Of a DNA stretch of 64,000 nucleotides, positions 22,001-34,300 are shown piece by piece (position 1 is the stretch's first letter; every line of letters begins with the position of its first letter). The notes under the pieces are model-generated. The model saw only the letters and a program-made list of their open reading frames with translations, was not told the DNA's origin and ran no database searches. A program made the translations under genes and the position numbers. The stretch is from Dysidea avara (Eukaryota; Porifera; Demospongiae; Dictyoceratida; Dysideidae): positions 27,142,004 through 27,206,003 of the forward strand of contig NC_089279.1 in assembly GCF_963678975.1 (NCBI RefSeq), given 5' to 3'.

Positions 22001-25000
22001 TAGACTATACAATAACATTATTATTACATGGTCAATGTTATTTGCTGCACATTGCTTTTTTGGAATTTAGCATATGATTGTATCAATGCTATAGGCAGGT
22101 CTATTTACACAGACCACCCACATCAATACCACAAAATCGATGAAAGTATAATTGCTGAAAATCAGAAGGTATGTACTGTGACAATTATGTGCCTGACTGA
22201 TGGGCATTGAAGGACAAAAGGAAAGACAATCCTAAAATGCACAGATCTATCTTTAACAAAGTTTGGAAAGTTTCTGTAAATATTTTAAGAGATATAATTT
22301 TAGCCAATTTATCAATGCATCAGAAAGGTAGTGAGATACAATGTAATCTTTAATATTCAAAACATATTGGAAAGATTGAGAAGCATTTTGATAGCCTTTA
22401 TTTCGGCTATGACACCTACCCAGTAGTACGGCAAAGAAAATCAAGATTGGTTTATTTTTTGTTGTTAATATTTTTAATAGACCACATACATACCCTGTAT
22501 ATTTCTAGTCCCTAATATAGAGAACTACCAAACTGTAAGATAAGACAGGTCAGTATTTTTGTGTTGATTATATTAATGATACAGCTTATATTAATGATAC
22601 AGCTGTGCACCACGATACCATGCTATATACTTATAAACTATAAGCTTACCACTGGCTGATTGAATTGTGGGTGCTACTGAAACTGATGCAGCCAGTACAG
22701 TTGTTGACACTGTATAAAATATAAACAGGAGACTGTCTACAAAAGCATAAGATCATCTTACCACTTGTAGATGGAGGCATCAATGTTACTGGGACATTTG
22801 GCAGAGTTGTCGACACTGAGTAAAACACAAGCAGTAACAGCTAGAAAGCAATATTAAATCATCTTACCACTAGTAGATGGAACTGTTGGTGGCATCAAAG
22901 TTACTTGGACATTGGGCAGAGTTGTCGACACTGAGTAAAATATGAGCAGCAGCAGTTAGAAAGCTGTGTATACAAACATGACCCAGGCTGTGAAAAGGAC
23001 TCTTATAGCCTTTTCAACTATGTAAACACCATAACCCATAACTTGGCTGGCGAATAAGATACGAGTCTACAATTTGGTCAGTGTTCACTCCTAACATAGC
23101 ACTAGTTGTGAATGTAATTCCAAGGTGAAAGGTTAAGTCGAGCACAAGTAATGATTTGTTAAACTTGGATATTTGGAAAGGCTGTAGGAGCCCTTTTTGC
23201 AGACTGGGTCACAAATATTAAATCATCTTACCACTAGTAGATGGAAGTATTGGTGGCATCAAAGTTACTGGGACAGCTGGCAGAATTGTCGACCCTAAAT
23301 AAAGCACAAGCAGTAGCAGTTAGAAAGCTGTATCCAATTGTCTTACCACTAGTAGATAGAACTGTTGGTGGCACTAAAGTTACTGGGACAGCTGGCAGAG
23401 TTGTCGACCCTGAATAAAATAAAAGCAGTTACAGATAGAAAGCTGTGTAGACAAATATTAAATCATCTTACCACTAGTAGATAGAACTGTAGGTTGCACC
23501 AAAGTTACTGGTAGAATTGTCGACCCTGAATAAAACACAAGCAGTAACAGTTAGAGAGCTGTTCATATAAATATTACCACTAGTAGATGGAGATATTGGT
23601 GGTGTCAGAGTTACTGGGACATATGGCAGAATTGTCGACCCTGAATAAAGCACAAGCAGTAGCAGTTAGAAAGCTGTGTATGCAAATATAAAATCATCTT
23701 ACCACTAGTAGATGGAACTATTGGCGGAACCAAGACAGTAGGCATAGTTGTTGACACTGAGTAAAATACAGCAGCAGAAGTTAGGAAGCTGTGTAGACAA
23801 ATACTAAATCATCTTACCACTGCTAGATAGAACTGTTGATGGCACCAAAGTTACTGAGACAGCTGGCAGAGTTGTTGACACTAAATAAAACACGAGCAAT
23901 AGCAGTTAGAAAACTTTACATACAAATATTAAATCATAGTACCACTTGTAGATGGAGATATTGGTGGCATCAAAGTTACTGGGACATCTGACAGAGTTGT
24001 CACTGGATAAAACATGGACAACAGCAGTTAGAAAACTGTGTATGCAAATACAAAGTCATCTTACCACTAGTAGATGAAACTAATGGTGGCGCCGAAGTTA
24101 CTGGGGCAGCTGACAGAGTTGTTGACCCTGAGTAAAACACGAGCAGCAGATAGAAAGTATACAAATACATGTATGAAATCATCTTACCACTAGTGGATGG
24201 AACTATTGGTGGCACCAAAGTTACTGGGACAGCTGGCAGAATTGTTGACACTGCATAAAATATGAGCAGTAGCAGTTAGAAAGCTGTGTATGCAAATACA
24301 AAGTCATCTTACCACTAGTAGATGGAACTATTGGTGGCACCAGGACAGTTGACATAGTTGTCGACACTGAGTATAACACTAGCAGCAGAAGTTAGGAAGC
24401 TGTATAGACAAATATTAAATTATCTTACCACTGCTAGATAGAACTGTTGGTGGCACTAAAGTTACTGGGACAGCTGGCAGAGTTGTTGACACTGAATAAA
24501 ACATGATCAGTAGCAGTTAGAAAGCTGTGTATGCAAATAAAAAGTCATCTTACCACTAGTAGATGGAACTACTGGTGGCACCAAAGTTACTGGGGCAGCT
24601 GGCAGAATTGTTGACACTGAGTAAAACATGACCAGCAGATAGAAAGTATACAAATATGAAGTCATCTTACCACTAGTGGATGGAAATATTGGTGGCACCA
24701 AAGTTACTGGGGCAGCTGGCAGAATTGTTGACACTGAATAAAACACGAGCAGTAGCAGTTAGAAAGCTGTGTATGCAAATACAAAGTCATCTTACCACTA
24801 GTAGATGGAACTAATGGTGGCACCAAAGTTACTGGGGCAGCTGATAGAGTTGTTGACCCTGAGCAAAACACGAGCAGCAAATAGAAAGTATACAAATATG
24901 AAGTCATCTTACCACTAGTAGGTGGCACCAAAGTTACTGGGACAGCTGGCAGAATTGTTGACACTGAATAAAACACAAGCATTAGCAGTTAGAAAGTTGT

Positions 25001-28000
25001 GCATTTGCAAATACAGAGTCATATTACCACTAGCAGATGGAACTAACGATGGCACCAAAGTTACTGGAGCAGCTGACAGAGTTGTCGACCCTGAGTAAAA
25101 CACGAGCGGTAACAGTTAGAAAGCTGTGTATGCAAATATAAAGTCATCTTACCATTAGTGGATGGAACTATTGGTGGCACCAAAGTTACTGGGGCAGCTA
25201 GCAGAGTTGTTGACACTGAATAAAACATGAGCAGCAATTAGACAGCTGTTTAAATTGAAATAGTTATATTCCCTACTGATAGACAACCAAAGAGTTTAAC
25301 ACTTCCATACAGATTCTTAGATTGTTATGCACAACTTATTGTCACTCCAGGTTGTCCAAGTATATATTATCTAGCCATAAAGCATATGGTTAATTGAGCT
25401 TACCAAGTGAGTCACCATCATTCTCTACAAAAGAATTATATGCAAGACTTATAATACTTGCACTAACATTACCTAGATCATCCCAATCCATATTATCCAA
25501 AAATTGTTCTGGATCTAGCAACAATCAGAATTAAAACTATGTGTTAAATTGTTAGTTCTACATAAGTACAGGTGTGTCATGTTACTGTTATAGAGTTACA
25601 GGGTTCATTACTACTATTCATACATTGTATAGTATGACGTGAGTGTGCATCAACCTTACCTTCTGTGTCAGACCTAGGATCACCTAGCAACTCAGCTATG
25701 GTGACTTGCCGGGTCGACATACTACCAGTGATTTGTGGTGTATCAGTTTCTTCTTCAACCCCAGGATGTTCTTTGTGTGGGTAGCATACTGTATATTGTT
25801 ACATTACACATACTACATGTATTACCAATTCATGAAAAATTTATCACGTACCTGAGTCTAACAGCCTTAGTAATCGTTCAGATATGTTTGTTCGGGGTAT
25901 TTGCAACACGCCTTTGCAAGTGGAAGTGTTGTTGCTGGTACAACGGGTGTCCTTGCATCCAGATTTCAGAAACCGGCATCCACCGTTGCTTTCCCCACCC
26001 ATTTGTTTGACAGCATCTTTGATTTCCTCAAGTCGTTTCTTTGCTTCGGTATTTAGGTGCTCTCTAAGTACTGGACAATATATTGATACACATAATGTTT
26101 TAGTCTTCCTCTTGAAGGTATTTGAAAGAACCATCTGTATTACCTATAAATATATACACGTAATGATAATATAATACATATCTGCAGCTTTCTCACTTCA
26201 TTTGTTGGAAGTTCCCTAATAACTTCAAGCACCTCCCATAGCACTTCTTCAACATCATTTGCTGATATTGCACTGTGTAGTTCATTGACAATGGGGGCCC
26301 ATTTCTTCACAAAAAAGTCTAGAATTTCTTCAAATGTTATAACACCTTCTATTTCATCGCAAAGCTAGAATTGCAAAGCTGAATGTTTGTAATACCTGTT
26401 AGAACACGCTTACCAGTTTCGTTGCTAAAAGGACAAGGGCATAGCCTTTCTTTGTCCGATGGTGGACATTGCTTAAATGCACTGAAATAAAAGGGAGCAA
26501 CAATTCACCGATGTATCTCCTGTTCCTTGATGACAATAGGCGATCTCTTATACTTATAATATAGCCTATTGCACTGGAAGCTGCTTTCCGGTAGTCATTG
26601 TAGCTGTCTTCAATTTCAATTTGCCTCGCTTCGTCATGGATTGACAAAGGTTCGAAAAAAGGAACATGGACAATTCTTTGAGCTTTTCTACAAAAAAAAA
26701 ATATGGGTATGCCATACATATAATATACTCTGGTGGTAGATCATGGACATGCATACATACATGGTGGTATCTCTTTACTGGTCGTGCATATATACATGTT
26801 TTTATACACATTGTGAAACTAGAGCTAACCTTTGTGTTTCAGCAAATGCAGTATTCGCAGTGACTATAATCCCTGCTTTGTGCTTTGTCTCCCCCCCTTG
26901 CATAGTAGTTGTTGAAAAATCATTGAATAGTTCTACCGTCAATTCTTCAAACTTCTTTGTACTGTTGATGTCGTCTGCCACTATTTATATATACGTACTC
27001 AGAATACCGAATGTTACCGTACACAAAGTTAACTAAACTTACCCACTGGTATCGTTGAAATTGATGCATGGTTAACTATGCTGGCAGTACTCGACCTTGC
27101 CGAGAATGCATGTTGAGCAGCTCCAAAGGTACCCAAAATATTCTTAGCTGTTGTAGATTTCCCTTAAAACATACAAAAATATAGGTTAGTAATTTTGATA
27201 TATTTTAAGCACGATAAACATGCTTGCTTATATGCATAGCTATCTGCATACAATTCATTGTAGTGAAATTATTTTATATACCTGTTCCAGAATGTTTGCT
27301 GTAGCAAAGAATAATCGGACAATCATCTTGTACCTCTTTCAGAGCTTCTGAATGAAAAACTACTAGACTTCCTGCATGTGCAATGAATGAGCTGATAAAA
27401 TTGTTGGATAGGCCTTCTTTTTCAGCAGTTATTAGTTGAACGAGAGAGTTGGTACCAAGGGGTAATTCAATTTTTAGTTCTTGAAGTTGTGTCCCATGAT
27501 GACAGTACCCAGAATACCTGCAAAAAGAGCACTTGGTTTTTACTGTCAGAACATGTATAAGCTGTATTCTAAATAAAACATTTATTCATGTTATATCATC
27601 ATGATCAGTATACAAATAAGCTTTAACCTATAACATGATAGTTAAAATGCAGTGTTGACATTTGTTACCAAATTTTTGAAAATCCCTTATATTGGTGTGC
27701 TTGAATTAATAGGAATTTTTGTGTTTAGTGAAGTACTGAGGAAAGCATATAGTGCAATTTTAAAAGATACTTCAAACATTTAAAACAATGAAAATTGTTC
27801 ACAATCATTTACAGGCAGATATGCATTAAAAACAAGCTGTTTTATAAGTAATATTTCTGGTGTCAAAACACAGCCATGTGATTGATATACAGTCACATTC
27901 ACAGTCATATTTTATTATGATTTCATGAGTTCTATATGTGAATGGCTATTTGAAAACCTCTTCTAAAATTATATTTTTTGACTATTCATACAGAGCTAGT

Positions 28001-31000
28001 CATACAGCATTGGTAACTAAATACAAACCAATAGTATTTCTGGTCTTCCAATGGAATCAAGTCTCCTGAGCTATTGACTTGGATATCTGGTCCCAATACC
28101 CATGTAGAGGAAGCTGGTTGCCTACCAAGACAAGTAACTAGGGTCTTAATAGACCAACTAGATGTTTGCCTTCCAGCCTGTACAAGCTCGAAGATATACA
28201 GACTCCAAAGGTCATCATTTATCTTTGCGTAACAGAGACCATGGTGATTCCTCTCAGCACTACCAATGAAAGTTCTAAGACTCTGAATGTGGTGATTGCT
28301 GACAAAACTGTGGCTGTAATTAAAATATAAAATGATACAAAATAATTTTTTACTGTTTGCTGTAGAATCTGTTGTATATACGTACAATAGGTTTAATAAA
28401 CTCGGAGTATGGGACTTATCACCTTATGGGAAAGGGGATCTAATCACCTCTACGGGGAGATCTTTATAATAGAATGGCAAAACCCAAATATTACACACGT
28501 TTTCATAAAACCATGCAATGCAATTCTCTACATACATAGTACTCTGAAATTTATTATAGTGTCATCACAGAGTTGAGCTTTGGTGAACTTTATGGCCATT
28601 TCATTATAGAAAATTGTGTAACAGAGTGTATAGGAAGATTCAAGAGAATAATCATGTTAAGGGTGCTCTGTACAGTTTGTACAAGGCTTCCCAAGACATA
28701 GTCTGTTTTGCACTAAAAGAAATATTATGGTCACTTAATTAGTCTGTGACATGTTGACACATTTTAGTACCCATAAATTAGGTATCCCATAGCAACAAGA
28801 GCACGCATCTTGCTATTCTACACCCTCTCACTTAAATTAGAACTACGTACTCCATCATTTCTAATCCAATGGACATGAACTTTTCACACAAGCTACTTTA
28901 GTAATGTTGCCAAAGAAGAGCGTTTGCCATTTTTAAATAGCAAGTCCAGATTATGAATAACATGGAAGTAAAGAAAAGGATTTCTGGGAGTGTCAACCCA
29001 AAAGATAAATATGTGATGAATGAGAAGCTAAAAGACAAAAATAAAAATGCACAATGGTTTGTGCTGTTTAGCATAGTGTATCATAAAAGTATCAAGGCTC
29101 TTGTGCATAAACTGTAGGACTAGTTCTAGTATAAAGGGAAAAACTGTAACTCATGTTCTAAAGCAAATTTAGCAGTTGGGTTTGGACTAAACTGTGTACT
29201 AGTGTTAGCTTATATCCAGTAAAAAAGTACGGAAAGTTATAGAACAAATTAAATTTCATGGGAAGCCATATAAGTGGACTGTACAGAGCACCCTTAAACT
29301 GTTATCTAAAGCAATTAGATTTTGGATACCTTTTGAAGTTTGACAATGCTGCCCAAAGACAGTGTCTGAGGCACTCCCAGCCAATCCAGCCATGCTAGAG
29401 CTTGAGTCATTTTTATTTGGTACTCAAAATCACTGTGGAGTGTATCAACACCACCTTCACCTTATTCAACACCTATCAACAGTTCTTTATAATCTTAAAA
29501 GGTTATCAAAGATAAACTCTGATGGAACTGTACATAGTGATTTTGTACAGACTACATTGGCAGTTATACGTAACTCTTCCTCATTATTTTGTATTATTAA
29601 CTCTTGATACAAAAGCATGGGATATTATTGTCCTCTTCAATTCGTTCAATGCATAATTATAGACATGCACACCAAGAAAACTTGTACACGTTAATTTGTA
29701 TGTCTGTGAAATGTTAGCAAGTCACCCTTTCCCATGCATTGTTGAACTTTATGTATTTTATTCATCCTTATATACGTATGTAGCTAGCTACTATATTTCA
29801 AATTTCAAGGATATACAGCTTAGCTATTATGCTACACAACTATATACTCATTCATACAGTCAATTATTTTGGAGGTAGAACATTTTAGAAAACTACTGCA
29901 TATACATTTGCATACCATGATGATGCAAAATTAGTTCTGTACCACTTGCTAAATCACAGTGAAATTTCCACTTGATATATAGTCTCTATAGCTGCTATAC
30001 GTAGCTATAATGTGTAAAAGAAAAACTTTTGTGGAAATCATATATTTATCTTCAAACACAGCATATAGTCTCAGGGCATAGCTGAAAAACAGCCTTCTTT
30101 GGCTGACGCTATTTTCCCTGATTAAATATCATTTAAATAAATAAATAAATAAATAAATAGCCTTGAAGTCAATTTTCAATTGTATGTGTTAACATTGAAC
30201 ATATATTTATTTTATTTTAATAGAAAATGTATGCCTTTAAAGTGCATGCACCTGTTTGTATGCAAGAAGTGAATATTGTATACACAAACAGCTTTACTGC
30301 ATGCATGCCGTGGCACAGCTATATATATAGCTAGCTGTACATGCAGAGTAATCATCATTGCAAATACACCTTAGCTAGCTAACTATAGCTAATTGACTTT
30401 TACTGTCACCTTTCTGTTCCATCATTTGAGCGAATCAAAAAACAAATCCGGAAAGTGTCGGGGAGATGTCCTTGGGTGTTATGGCAGCAAACAGAACTTC
30501 AACATCAAAGTTGGTGTACCGAACGAACTGCCCACTACCACGCATTAGACCTATACAGGGATAAAGAATGTATAGCCAACTAGCTATGGCTATGGGCTTG
30601 GGTATAGTTTATAACTAGATAAATATAGGTGCAGAAAAGCTCCTCGAAGTTGCTGACATGTATGCTCACACACAGCGGCGGAGGAAGTAGTTGATATGAG
30701 GGGGGGCTCCGCTGGGCTGACCCAGACTTATTTCTATAGTTTGGTAAGTTGAGACCAAAAAAAAAAAAAAAAAAAAAAAAAAGGTCACAACCAACTGACA
30801 AGAGTTTTCCACCTCACCAGCTACCATTTCTAGCTGATAAACTACATAAAAATCCTTACATAGCTCGCTACACACTGACTACTTTATTAGAGTGACTGCT
30901 CTATTAGAGTATCTCGATCTTTATCACGGTCTTCAAGAAAGATAATTTCGGTGTGACATCATTCTGAGGGGGGGCTAAGCCCCCCCTCAGCAGACCGAAG

Positions 31001-31174
31001 GGGGGCTTTAGCCCCCTAGCCCCCCCCTTTCCGCCGCCTATGCTCACACAGCATGAAACATGTAAGCATGCATTTTCAGTAAAAATGCTACTTACCGATT
31101 TCTCCATCCCTGACTATTAGTTTTCGTGGTTCTTTACTTGAACTCGATCCAGCTGCACTTCCTCCCGAAGCCAT
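18875..31174 (-). CDS. P-loop ATPase with mini-exon repeat and C-terminal PHD finger
   Basis: Thirty-three exons (minus strand) can be joined. Opening exons: 31174-31096, 30550-30410, 28313-28029, 27517-27282, 27162-27043, 26980-26830, 26687-26414, 26364-26197, 26134-25852, 25788-25660, 25514-25473, 25424-25404. Twenty mini-exons follow (25215-22650), then the last exon 19080-18875. Nearly all borders are GT-AG and phases fit, giving about 1,110 residues. The Walker A motif GTGKST is split by an intron at 27282/27162. Walker B is IPVVADD, a sensor-like strand is GIIVTAN, and an Arg-containing IVHVPFFEP follows. The region before Walker A (TWVLGPDIQVNSSGDLIP) recalls DUF927-type helicase proteins. 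A Cys-rich segment, an acidic linker (DNMDWDDL) and the Pro/Thr/Val repeat precede the PHD finger. One frame slip is apparent near the end of exon 2, at a run of A (30436-30441). The ATPase reaction is inferred; the substrate is unknown. Confidence 0.75.
19081..22649 (-). other. Last intron of the ATPase/PHD gene (3.6 kb)
   Basis: It holds a CAGTGGCAGATCTAGG element at 20328-20674 and C/G-rich runs near 17752, 18070, 20860 and 21838. No extra mini-exon or other exon with matching phase was recognised. Confidence 0.55.
20328..20674. mobile_element. CAGTGGCGGATC-family MITE, copy 1
   Basis: It begins CAGTGGCAGATCTAGG and ends GATCCGCTGCTG, with GGATT duplicated at 20323-20327 and 20675-20679 (5 bp). 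It shares ends with three further copies in this window. Confidence 0.75.
22650..25215 (-). repeat. Array of 20 tandem mini-exons coding a Pro/Thr/Val-rich repeat
   Basis: Each unit is one exon plus one short intron, about 110-130 bp in all. Exon spans: 25153-25215, 25028-25090, 24913-24963, 24796-24858, 24671-24733, 24554-24616, 24429-24491, 24313-24366, 24188-24250, 24065-24127, 23943-24002, 23818-23880, 23703-23756, 23578-23640, 23472-23525, 23347-23409, 23232-23294, 22868-22930, 22762-22815, 22650-22709. Lengths are 63, 60, 54 or 51 bases, all multiples of three, and all are phase 1-1. A typical unit reads VSTILPAVPVTLVPPIVPST. Every exon keeps an AG acceptor and a GT donor. The product would be a flexible, possibly glycosylated or disordered linker of about 400 residues. 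Confidence 0.9.
22979..23210. mobile_element. MITE in an intron of the mini-exon array
   Basis: The ends TGACCCAGGCTG and CAGACTGGGTCA form imperfect inverted repeats of about 35 bp. The insert turns a usual 50-110 base intron into one of 301 bases, and the flanking text (ACAAA before, ACAAATATTAAATC after) matches other introns of the array once it is taken out. Confidence 0.7.
26414..27517 (-). CDS. ATPase core exons of the ATPase/PHD gene
   Basis: Four exons (27517-27282, 27162-27043, 26980-26830, 26687-26414) carry the nucleotide-binding fold. They read IILCYSKHSGTGKSTTAKN across a splice, then IPVVADDINSTKKFEEL, ELFNDFSTTTMQGG, KAGIIVTANTAF and QRIVHVPFFEP, then a helical region RDRLLSSRNRRYIGELLLP. 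The order Walker A, Asp-Asp Walker B, Asn-ending sensor strand and Arg is that of AAA+/SF3-like ATPases. Exon phases are 1, 1, 2, 0 and join without loss. An exact family name cannot be given from memory. Confidence 0.75.
28661..29293. mobile_element. TTAA-flanked MITE, about 633 bp
   Basis: Ends GGGTGCTCTGTACAGT and its reverse complement lie directly next to TTAA on each side (28657-28660 and 29294-29297). A second shared inner block is GGCTTCCCA. TTAA duplication is used by piggyBac and Kolobok transposases. It sits in intron 2 of the ATPase/PHD gene. Confidence 0.75.
30673..31038. mobile_element. GGCGG-end element related to the CAGTGGCGGATC family, copy 2
   Basis: It begins CAGCGGCGGAGG and ends CCGCCGCC, with internal GC-rich inverted segments and an A-run at 30757-30782. 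The direct repeat TATGCTCACACA flanks it (30661-30672 and 31039-31050). It lies in intron 1 of the ATPase/PHD gene. The flanking repeat is longer than in the other copies, so it may be a different insertion type. Confidence 0.6.
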
Positions 31175-31342
31175 TAAGTCCGACGAACAGAAAGCACAGG
31201 AACTACAAATAACTTTGCTGAATGCCCTAGCCGACTTATATGGAAAGCTGCATGGTTGCCGCCTAAAAAAATTACTTCCGGAAAGTTGATTGGCCGTATT
31301 GCGTCACTAGCGCATATCTACACTAGCGGTGAGCTCTCAGCT
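31175..31342. promoter_or_regulatory. Shared bidirectional promoter of the two genes
   Basis: Only 168 bp separate the start codons of the minus-strand ATPase/PHD gene and the plus-strand KDZ gene. The interval holds a palindromic ETS-type site ACTTCCGGAA (31274-31283), an ATTGG box (31289-31293, an inverted CCAAT) and a CRE-like TGCGTCA (31300-31306). No TATA box is evident. The sites are read by eye; joint expression is inferred. Confidence 0.55.
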
Positions 31343-34300
31343 ATGTCTTCCAGGAAAGGACGGAAACGAAAGTTGGTGAAGGAATTGGATGAAATCGTTT
31401 TACAAGATAGTGGACAGATTGATAACCCGTATGATCTCGACAAATCCTTCGGCACGCAAATCGATGATACAGACGAATCAGCATTGGACTCGAGTAACGC
31501 CAAAGTTGGAGCTATGGTTGTTTCGGATGGGAGATATCTTAGCACGAAAGTAGATAACTCAATTGAATTTAGTAATCATGCCGATGTTGCCTCACCTGGT
31601 TCCCAGTCCCAAAGAAATCCCAGAAAACATCAGGAATGTGAACCACAGACAAAATCTAAAGGTATATATAATATGAATTAATTATATAGCTATATAATTA
31701 TACAGACGACTTTTCTCTCTCATAAATATATAGCTAGGCTAACTTTATATATATAAGAGAGACAGAGAAAAGCCATCTGTCTGTTTGCATACAATATTTA
31801 ATATGAGTTCAAGCATTCTGTACATGCCAGTTAGTACAGTTCATGAGGTTTATAGCTAGTAGGCCTGGAAAACTTGGCTCATCCACAATTTGGGATTTGT
31901 ATGTGGGAGGGAGGTCGTTTTCATTATTCACAATAAAAGAAAATACTCCAAACCAGCAGTATAGCAGGCTACCTATCACTATAAAGCTTAGCTAAAGCCT
32001 TCCGAGGAATACACTCACATTTTGCTCCTTTATGGCTCAGTGAACTGCATATAGGGAGATTTCCAATACTGTTAAGTAACCATGCAGCCTTCTTAACAGC
32101 AAATTACTTGTGTATGTGACGGATAACAGCAAAAAATGAAATTTGAGGTGATGTAATCCAGATAAAGGGTGACGTGGTCGGGACAAGAAACAAGTCACAG
32201 TAATCAAGCTGCCTGCTGAGGCTTCACTCAGCCTGTAAAGCAGGGAGTCAGAAACATGTACTGAAAACTGTGATGAGCACATGCAGACTTCCAGGTGGTG
32301 ATCATGCTTGACATCCCGCTACTTGCCGGAGCCACATAGCCTGGGATTCAGGATTTTCTCTGCATTCAACCATGCAGTTTGTAAATAGCTTGACTCCTCA
32401 AGTGCAACAGCCTAGCACAGGAACAACTTGATGTTTAAATGAAGCTTCTAACTGCTGTTGTTCATCATTCACACCCAACGGTGTGCAGCATAAATTTATC
32501 CGATAAGCCACAATTATATTTCGTTCAACCTACTCATGCGTTCGAATTCATAAACAATTTTTACAGTGAAGTTAACCACATTTCACATATTAGCATGATG
32601 GTAGTACACAGATCTGACAAGTAAAATTATATGTCGGTCAAATCCCAGGTAATAAATGTTTTTTTTTGTTGTTTTGGCTAGCCTTTTAGTTGCATCTTTT
32701 CTTTTCAATATGTTTTGTTACACCGTTTTTGTCCATTCTAGCACTGAGTTACAACTTTGCCTATTCTATTGAATGGATTAAACAGTAGCTAGCTAGCTAG
32801 TTTACTTTAGCAGACGTAGGCTATAAGCTATAATTCAATAAGCCCTGGTAAGTGCATAGAACATGGTTTAGGAAAAGATTTATGGAAAAATAGAGCTAAG
32901 TTCTTGTCAATAGTTTGGTGCTTGATCTGGACACTCATGAATATTTCATAATGTTCACCCATGAATATTTCATAATGTTCACCACTTAACTGTAGAGAGA
33001 ATACCTTTTACTTATATGACCCATGCCCATATCAAGAAGTTCCTCATTCTCTTGATAGCACCTTTATACTACAGTTTTACCTACCAACGTTTTGGCCTAC
33101 AGTTTTCAGCCCTGGCATGGAGCCCTCAAAACATATTGGTGAGCTACATTCCTGAAAAAACAAACCACAATAACTTTAGTGTGTTTACGTACCAGTGTGT
33201 TAACCTCAAACGATATATCAATCCCACCCATATCAACCAGCATTTGTATCCACAATTTATCAGCACAGGCAATGCTGAGTTGGACTAAAAGACATATTGA
33301 TCTACTTTGTGTTTGTCCCATGTGCTGTTCTGGGATAGATTAGCTTATGTTCTTGTGCATACACTGGTATATAAATCACAACATACACCATTAGGTTTTG
33401 TGTTTAACTCATTACTATGCACTGCAATTAAACAGTGAAGATATGCAGCCTACATGATAGAGTAGTGTTAATCTATGTACATTATAGCATGGGTCTGTAA
33501 CTAGCAAGGTAATTATACAGTTTTAGCTCATGGAATACCTGCATGCTAATGCATGCTGATGGTTTAGCTCAGATATTACTGCAAAAGCCAACTGCTTACT
33601 AGCAATAATCATAAAGCCTTTAATTTTCATCATTTAGGCTTAAATATAATTAAATTGTTTGTTGCTAATTTTATCTTTTATTGAAAAAGTTCAGTGTAAA
33701 GCTATAAGCTAAAAGAAAAACAATAAGAACTGTGTAAACCATCACTACTGTCCGTGGTTTGCTCATAGGAAATTGCTACTCATGATCACTTTGTCATTAT
33801 GTAAGGGCTATGATGTGTGTCTAGTCTCCTCTGCCTGGCCCGTTGACATGATCCGTGTATTTTGGGGCCAATTATAAGTCTAATATTACAAACGGTAAAG
33901 TAAATAGGCGCTTCGCGCGCTGCGCGCGCGAAGCGCCTATTTACTTTACCGTTTGGTCACTAGGACATTAGGCAAATGGAATTCGCAAATTCCAATTGCA
34001 TAAGTTTCAATGCTCAAAATTTAAGAATTTATAAACACTGCTGACCTGGTTTGTTAACACGTCGAGGCGTTAATTTCCTCTGTTCCTGACATGGCAAATA
34101 ATTAAAAATTTAGCGTTCATTCAGTACGCACGTGATGTAGTGGTACCAGGCTCTGTCCAGAACTCAAGTCTACCCCCAAGGAGTGGTCAGCACACAGAGA
34201 AAACTGCTCAAACGGACTAAAGGTAAGTAGGATAAGTAGATACACACGTTGAGATTATATTGTTTTGAAAGGCTAGTGTGGTACCAGACTACTTTCTCTA

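Noticed and set aside
25735-26174. Plus-strand frames antisense to the ATPase/PHD gene
   Set aside because: They are shadows of exons 25852-26134 and 25660-25788, whose splice sites and phases fit the minus strand.
29362-29607. 81-codon plus-strand frame
   Set aside because: Lies in an intron of the minus-strand gene next to a MITE, with no family motif or splice support.
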